In this document: piece after piece, positions 33,857 through 37,491 of the stretch
Numbering within the stretch: the stretch's first letter is position 1
How the letters are laid out: each line of letters starts with the position of its first letter
DNA from: Minwuia thermotolerans
Lineage (GTDB): Bacteria > Pseudomonadota > Alphaproteobacteria > Minwuiales > Minwuiaceae
Assembly: GCA_021604565.1 (NCBI GenBank)
Contig: BQJF01000042.1
Span: 1 to 37,491, forward strand
Length of the DNA: 37,491 bases
Direction: 5' to 3'
Notes under the pieces: model-generated
The model's input: only the letters and a program-made list of their open reading frames with translations
Database searches by the model: none
What the model was told of the DNA's origin: nothing
Position numbers and translations under genes: made by a program

Positions 33857-34318
33857 TCAGTTCAGTTCAATGAAGTGCAGGCCGGAAATCAGCTTGTTGA
33901 CCACCTTGCCATCGTCGGAGAATGGCAGGATCAGCCGCTCCATGCGATAGACAACATCCCTGACATTGCGGAAATTGCGCTCCCCCAGCACCGGAATGCC
34001 GTCCCGCGCGCAGGTCCCGTAGTCGTCCAGCACACTTGTGGCATTCGAACCGAAATAGACTTCGTCCAGGTAGCGTCCGGTATAGTCCTTGCCGTAGACG
34101 GTGGCGACGCGCGTGCCCAGCACCCGCACGATCAGCCGCCCGGTTTCCGGTTCGACATCCAGCAGGATCAGATTGGGCAGAAGCCGGGGCACCCGGGTCG
34201 GATCGAAGGCCGAACGGGGCGGAATCCGCCTGTCCCCCCGCATTGTCTGCCAGTAGGCGTACAGATCCCTCAGCGGCTGATCCCGGATGTCCAGTTCGTC
34301 CGCAGCATGCCCGGCCAT
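33857..34318 (-). CDS. PAS_5 (PF07310) domain protein
   Basis: A 153-residue single-domain protein matching the PAS_5 family, which is abundant in Rhodospirillales. Recognisable parts are the N-terminal LRDLYAYWQTMRGDRRIPPRSAFDP, then the domain core RLIVRVLGTRVATVYGKDYTGRYLDEV. No output domain (kinase, GGDEF, HTH) is attached, so what it senses and controls is unknown. Its start at 34318 is preceded by GGGGT. It lies 17 bp before the asparaginase gene, probably by operon chance rather than shared function. Confidence 0.85.
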   Translation of the reverse strand: MAGHAADELDIRDQPLRDLYAYWQTMRGDRRIPPRSAFDPTRVPRLLPNLILLDVEPETGRLIVRVLGTRVATVYGKDYTGRYLDEVYFGSNATSVLDDYGTCARDGIPVLGERNFRNVRDVVYRMERLILPFSDDGKVVNKLISGLHFIELN

Positions 34319-34418
34319 GATTGCTACCCCGCGCGGTTCCCTGCCCGTGGTATCATGATCATCAATGGCTGTCGAACGCTGCCTGCGTGATGGTTGTCAT
34401 CCGGTAAGTCTACAGACC

Positions 34419-34449
34419 AGCCGGTACGTTAGACAGTTTGGTACCGGCT
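34419..34449. terminator. Hairpin downstream of the PNPOx-like gene
   Basis: Perfect 9-bp arms AGCCGGTAC (34419-34427) and GTACCGGCT (34441-34449) flank a 13-base loop, 10 bp past the stop codon of the minus-strand PNPOx-like gene. No T tract follows on the minus strand. It may end that transcript or protect its 3' end; an operator for the downstream PAS_5 gene is an alternative. Confidence 0.4.
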
Positions 34450-34459
34450 CATCCGCTCT

Positions 34460-35122
34460 TCAGAACATGTTCTTGCCGAAGTTCCGCACGTGATCCGGTA
34501 CTTCAACCCCGTCGAGTATGCGCCCGTCGTCATGCGCTGTGCCGACCGTGGTATGCAGCGGGATGACCCCGGCCCAGATCGGCAGTGCATAGTCTTCCTC
34601 GTCATCGACGGGGTTGCCGGTACGCACCTTCGCCGACGCCTCGCTGATCGGCAGCGACAGCACGGAAGTGGCCTTGATCTCCTGCGCATTGTTGGGACGC
34701 AGGGTTTCGACACGACCGGGAAACAGCCCTTCGATGAAGTTGTTCACCAGGGTGCTCTTGAGCTCAGGATCCTCGATCAGCGTGGGCCTGCCCAGGATCA
34801 TGACCGCGCGGTAGTTGGCTGAATGGTGCATGCCGGAGCGCGCCAGCACCAGACCGTCGAAGCAGGAAACCGTGAGACAGACGTCGGCGTCCCTTGCGGA
34901 GCGCAGTGCCTGACTGGCGGATGAGCCGTGGAAGTAGACATGGTCCCCTTCGCGCCACTGGAACGTCGGCGTCACGAACGGCTGGCCGTCGCGCACGTAT
35001 CCGACGTGGCACAGCGGCTGCGCATCCAGGATGGCATCGATGCCCTGCCGGTCATAGACCGCACGCTCGTTGAGGCGCTTCACACGGGTCCGTTCGCTGG
35101 GGGCCTTGCTCTCGCGTGCCAT
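34460..35122 (-). CDS. Pyridoxamine 5'-phosphate oxidase-like FMN-binding protein (Pyridox_ox_2/NimA type)
   Basis: A 220-residue split-barrel flavoprotein of the NimA-like Pyridox_ox_2 group. Visible features are the N-terminal LNERAVYDRQGIDAILDAQPLCHVGYVRDGQPFVTPT, the FMN-binding YFHGSSASQALRSAR, HHSANYRAVMILG, and IKATSVLSLPISEASAKVRTGNPVDDEEDYALPIWAGVIP. True PNP oxidase activity is not expected; FMN- or F420-type reduction of a small molecule, or cofactor binding only, is more likely. ATG 35122 has GGAGAGATGAC upstream; the longer open frame reaches into the MocR gene's control region. It diverges from the MocR gene, a common pairing that suggests control by it. Confidence 0.88.
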   Translation of the reverse strand: MARESKAPSERTRVKRLNERAVYDRQGIDAILDAQPLCHVGYVRDGQPFVTPTFQWREGDHVYFHGSSASQALRSARDADVCLTVSCFDGLVLARSGMHHSANYRAVMILGRPTLIEDPELKSTLVNNFIEGLFPGRVETLRPNNAQEIKATSVLSLPISEASAKVRTGNPVDDEEDYALPIWAGVIPLHTTVGTAHDDGRILDGVEVPDHVRNFGKNMF

Positions 35123-35172
35123 GTCATCTCTCCATCGGTTGTAGTGGGCGTCGGGATGCTGGATACCGTTCG

Positions 35173-35221
35173 ATTGGCATGGTAGAAAGTGCCAATTCAC
35201 AGCAACAACGCCAGTCCAATT
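35173..35221. promoter_or_regulatory. Candidate MocR operator: inverted and direct CCAAT half-sites
   Basis: ATTGGCA (35173-35179) and TGCCAAT (35190-35196) form a perfect 7-bp inverted repeat with a 10-bp spacer. A further CCAATT at 35216-35221 repeats CCAATT at 35192-35197 in direct orientation. The sites fill the 100-bp gap between the divergent PNPOx-like and MocR genes. MocR/PdxR proteins commonly bind such mixed inverted and direct repeats between themselves and their target, so this is the best operator candidate. Confidence 0.5.
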
Positions 35222-35222
35222 G

Positions 35223-36662
35223 ATGCCCGACCTCTTGCCCGCCTCCCTGCTCACCATCAGCGTGGAACGGTCCCGCGCCCGGCCCGTTTTCATGCAGCTC
35301 TACGATCAGGTGCGGGACCTGATCCTGGAAGCGCGCCTGCGGTCCGGGGCGCGACTGCCCTCCAGCCGTGACCTGGCGACGGAACTGGGCCTGTCCCGCA
35401 CCACCGTCGTCGCTGCCTATGACCAGTTGCAGAGCGAGGGTTACGTCGAGCAGCGCCGCGGGGCAGGCACCTACGTGGCAGAACTGGTTCCCGAACTGCT
35501 GACGGGTGCACCCGCTGCCCGTGCCGCACCCGCGACCGGGACTGTGGCGCTGGCCGCACCGGAGCGCCCCCGCCCGCTGGCCCACATGGTGCCCGATCTC
35601 GGTTCCGTGGAGCGCCGGGAATGGGGCCGTCTGCTGCAGCGCGGTTTCCAGAACCTGGACCCGGCGCATCTGGAGCGTGGTGACCCCTTCGGTCTGCCGG
35701 TGCTGCGCGCGGCCATCGCGGATCACCTGAAGACTTGGCGCGGACTGGATGTGCAGCCCGATCAGATCATCGTCACCTCCAGTTCGGCCGAGTCCCTGCG
35801 CCTGGTGCTGGCTGCCCTGTTTCCGGACTCTGCGACGATGGCGATGGAGGATCCGGGCTACCAGGACATGCGCACGGTGTTGGCGGAGGCGGGTCAGACG
35901 GTGGAGCATGTCGCGGTGGATGCGGAGGGGTTGTGCATCGACCGCCTGCCGGACGGCGATCAGGTCAGGGGCGTCGTCGTGACCCCGTCGCGGCAGTTCC
36001 CGCTGGGTGTGACCATGACGCTGCCCCGTCGGCTGGCGCTGCTGCAGTGGGCCGGAGCCGCGGATCGTTTCGTGATCGAGGATGATTTCGACAGCGAGTA
36101 CCGTTATCGCGGCAGCCCGCTGGAGGCGCTGGCCAACCTGGATCGGGAGGGACGGGTGGTTTATCTGGGCAGCTTCTCCAAGGTGCTGTTCCGGTCACTG
36201 CGCATCAGTTATCTGGTGGTACCGCGCCGGACGATGGACCGGTTTCGCCACACCCTGCGGGTCCGCGCGCCCGCCACATCCATCATTGCGCAGCCTGCCC
36301 TGGCGGAGTTCATCACCAGCGGTGGCTTCGCAACCCATCTGCGGCGCATGCGAAGGCTCTACGGTCAGCGCTATCGGGCACTGGCGGCGGCGATGCAGGG
36401 AACCGGCGATCTGCTGACCCTGCAGGAAGTGGACAGCGGCATGCACGCCATTGCCTGGTCCACCCCGACACTGGAAGCGCGGATGACGGACGTGGCGGCG
36501 GCCCGGCGGGCGGCTGCTGCAGGCGTGACCGTGCGCCCGCTCAGCCCCTTCTATGTCGCGGAGCCGCCCAGACAGGGCCTGATCCTGGGCTTTGCCGGGT
36601 TCGATGCGACGGAGATCGAAAAGGCCATCGCGCTCCTTGATGCCGCGCTGCGCGAACCGTGA
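35223..36662 (+). CDS. MocR/PdxR-family transcriptional regulator (GntR wHTH-aminotransferase fusion)
   Basis: A 479-residue regulator. The N-terminal winged helix (about 10-88) has LPSSRDLATELGLSRTTVVAAYDQLQSEGYVEQRRGAGTYV. A linker (about 88-120) leads to a type I aminotransferase-like domain. PLP-site residues are visible: D287 and Y293 in IEDDFDSEYRYRG and the Schiff-base lysine K320 in YLGSFSKVLF. In many MocR proteins the stretch TPSHQFP is found; here it reads TPSRQFP (R257). Such proteins sense PLP or an amino-acid adduct and control a neighbouring gene, here probably the divergent PNPOx-like gene. The ATG at 35223 lacks a strong ribosome binding site and is one base past CCAATT, so self-repression is plausible. 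Confidence 0.92.
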   Translation: MPDLLPASLLTISVERSRARPVFMQLYDQVRDLILEARLRSGARLPSSRDLATELGLSRTTVVAAYDQLQSEGYVEQRRGAGTYVAELVPELLTGAPAARAAPATGTVALAAPERPRPLAHMVPDLGSVERREWGRLLQRGFQNLDPAHLERGDPFGLPVLRAAIADHLKTWRGLDVQPDQIIVTSSSAESLRLVLAALFPDSATMAMEDPGYQDMRTVLAEAGQTVEHVAVDAEGLCIDRLPDGDQVRGVVVTPSRQFPLGVTMTLPRRLALLQWAGAADRFVIEDDFDSEYRYRGSPLEALANLDREGRVVYLGSFSKVLFRSLRISYLVVPRRTMDRFRHTLRVRAPATSIIAQPALAEFITSGGFATHLRRMRRLYGQRYRALAAAMQGTGDLLTLQEVDSGMHAIAWSTPTLEARMTDVAAARRAAAAGVTVRPLSPFYVAEPPRQGLILGFAGFDATEIEKAIALLDAALREP

Positions 36663-36763
36663 GGGCTTTTCGCCCGGCCCGGGCTTGCGCTATGAATGCA
36701 GTCCGCCCGCGCAGGGCATGTCTGCGCCCGGCGACATACAGATGATCGGGGAGGATCGGGAAC

Positions 36764-37491
36764 ATGGATCTGTCTTTCAGTACGGAAGAGATCGCCTTTC
36801 GCGAGGAAGTGCGGACGTTCCTGCGGGAAAAGGTGCCGAGCGACATTCGGGAACGCGCCCGCATCGGCTGGTCCTACCTGCCGAAGGATGACTACCTGCG
36901 CTGGCAGAAGATCCTGTACGAACGTGGCTGGATCGCGCCCGGCTGGCCTGTGGAATATGGCGGCACCGGCTGGAACGCCGCGCAGCGGTTCATCTTCGAC
37001 GAGGAATGCGCCCGCGCCGACTGCCCGCGCATCATCCCCTTCGGCATCACCATGGTCGGGCCGGTCATCTATACCTTCGGCACGCCGGAACAGAAGGAGC
37101 GGTTCCTGCCGCGCATCCTCTCGACGGAGGACTGGTGGTGCCAGGGCTATTCGGAACGCGGGGCCGGGTCCGATCTGGCGCGTCTCGCCACCAAGGCCCG
37201 GCGGGAGGGGGATCACTATGTGGTCGACGGCCACAAGATCTGGACCTCCGGCGCGCATCGGGCGAACTGGATGTTCACGCTGGTCCGCACCGATCCCACC
37301 GCCGAGAAGCCGCAGCAGGGCATATCGTTCCTGCTGATCGACATGCGCACCCCGGGTGTCACGGTGAAGCCCATCGTCTCCATGGACGGCTATCACTATC
37401 TGAACGAGGTCTTCCTGGACGATGTGAAGGTGCCGCTGGACTGCCTGATCGGGGAGGAGGGCAAGGGCTGGACCTGCGCCAAGTTCCTGCT
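36764..37491 (+). CDS. Acyl-CoA dehydrogenase, 5' part only (cut by window end)
   Basis: The reading frame opens at ATG 36764 and runs off the right edge after 242 codons. The N-terminal helical domain (MDLSFSTEEIAFREEVRTFL) and the GGTGW region are followed by the acyl-CoA dehydrogenase signature CQGYSERGAGSDLA and the motif DGHKIWTSGAH, then FLLIDMRTPGVTVKPI of the beta domain. It would oxidise an acyl-CoA to the 2-enoyl-CoA using FAD. The pattern fits the longer type (about 390-400 residues) often found in pimeloyl-CoA or related acid catabolism pairs. The catalytic glutamate lies past the edge. A GGGGAGG sequence is 14 bases upstream. Confidence 0.9.
   Translation, partial: MDLSFSTEEIAFREEVRTFLREKVPSDIRERARIGWSYLPKDDYLRWQKILYERGWIAPGWPVEYGGTGWNAAQRFIFDEECARADCPRIIPFGITMVGPVIYTFGTPEQKERFLPRILSTEDWWCQGYSERGAGSDLARLATKARREGDHYVVDGHKIWTSGAHRANWMFTLVRTDPTAEKPQQGISFLLIDMRTPGVTVKPIVSMDGYHYLNEVFLDDVKVPLDCLIGEEGKGWTCAKFL

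Noticed and set aside
1..37491. tRNA, rRNA, riboswitch or CRISPR elements
   Set aside because: No tRNA T-loop with matching stems, no rRNA-like sequence and no short regular spacer-repeat pattern was seen. The 130-bp array has no unique spacers between identical short repeats.

Overview
The window is high-GC bacterial chromosome from an alphaproteobacterium, most likely of Rhodospirillales type. That placement is an inference from gene content and order: sdhCDAB, a coaBC-dut pair, mutM diverging from ubiE-ubiB, PAS_5-type proteins, a MocR regulator and abundant acyl-CoA enzymes. I see no tRNA, rRNA, CRISPR array, transposase or phage gene. The nearest things to mobile or foreign DNA are a 130-bp tandem repeat, two copies of a long perfect hairpin and one AT-rich orphan gene.

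Layout. 1-600 is a gene-free array of 130-bp tandem repeats that is cut by the left edge. 751-4176 (minus) is the succinate dehydrogenase operon sdhC-sdhD-sdhA-sdhB. A divergent promoter region (4177-4535) separates it from a tightly packed plus-strand housekeeping run, 4536-11584: coaBC, dut, an Rrf2 regulator, cysK, prmA, aminopeptidase P and hemW, with several 4-bp start/stop overlaps. 11585-12324 holds a low-GC gene for an unrecognised three-helix membrane protein.

12325-19490 is a long minus-strand block. In transcription order it encodes a nucleoside-type ABC importer (ATPase and two permeases), a deiminase-fold protein that has lost catalytic residues, a BDH2-like dehydrogenase and an acyl-CoA ligase. 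Near-identical 81-85 bp hairpins punctuate it after the second permease and after the dehydrogenase. 19598-26196 is accessory acyl and xenobiotic metabolism: a hormone-sensitive-lipase-type esterase, a group D flavin monooxygenase-like protein divergent from a GntR regulator, a ketosynthase plus acyl-CoA ligase pair, and a glutathione transferase.

26242-30606 is a second housekeeping cluster: mutM, a small exported protein and echA on the minus strand, diverging from ubiE-ubiB on the plus strand. 30596-35122 (minus) holds an MFS transporter with a PECR-like reductase, an R. etli-type asparaginase with a PAS_5 protein, and an FMN-binding PNPOx-like protein. The last diverges from a MocR/PdxR regulator (35223-36662). 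The window ends inside an acyl-CoA dehydrogenase.

Points most worth a second look: the deiminase-family protein with His in place of the catalytic Cys, the paired hairpins beside it, the 130-bp array with complementary-loop hairpins, the AT-rich membrane-protein orphan, and the separation of coaBC-dut from mutM-ubiE-ubiB. No complete, clearly new multi-gene system is demonstrable from sequence alone.
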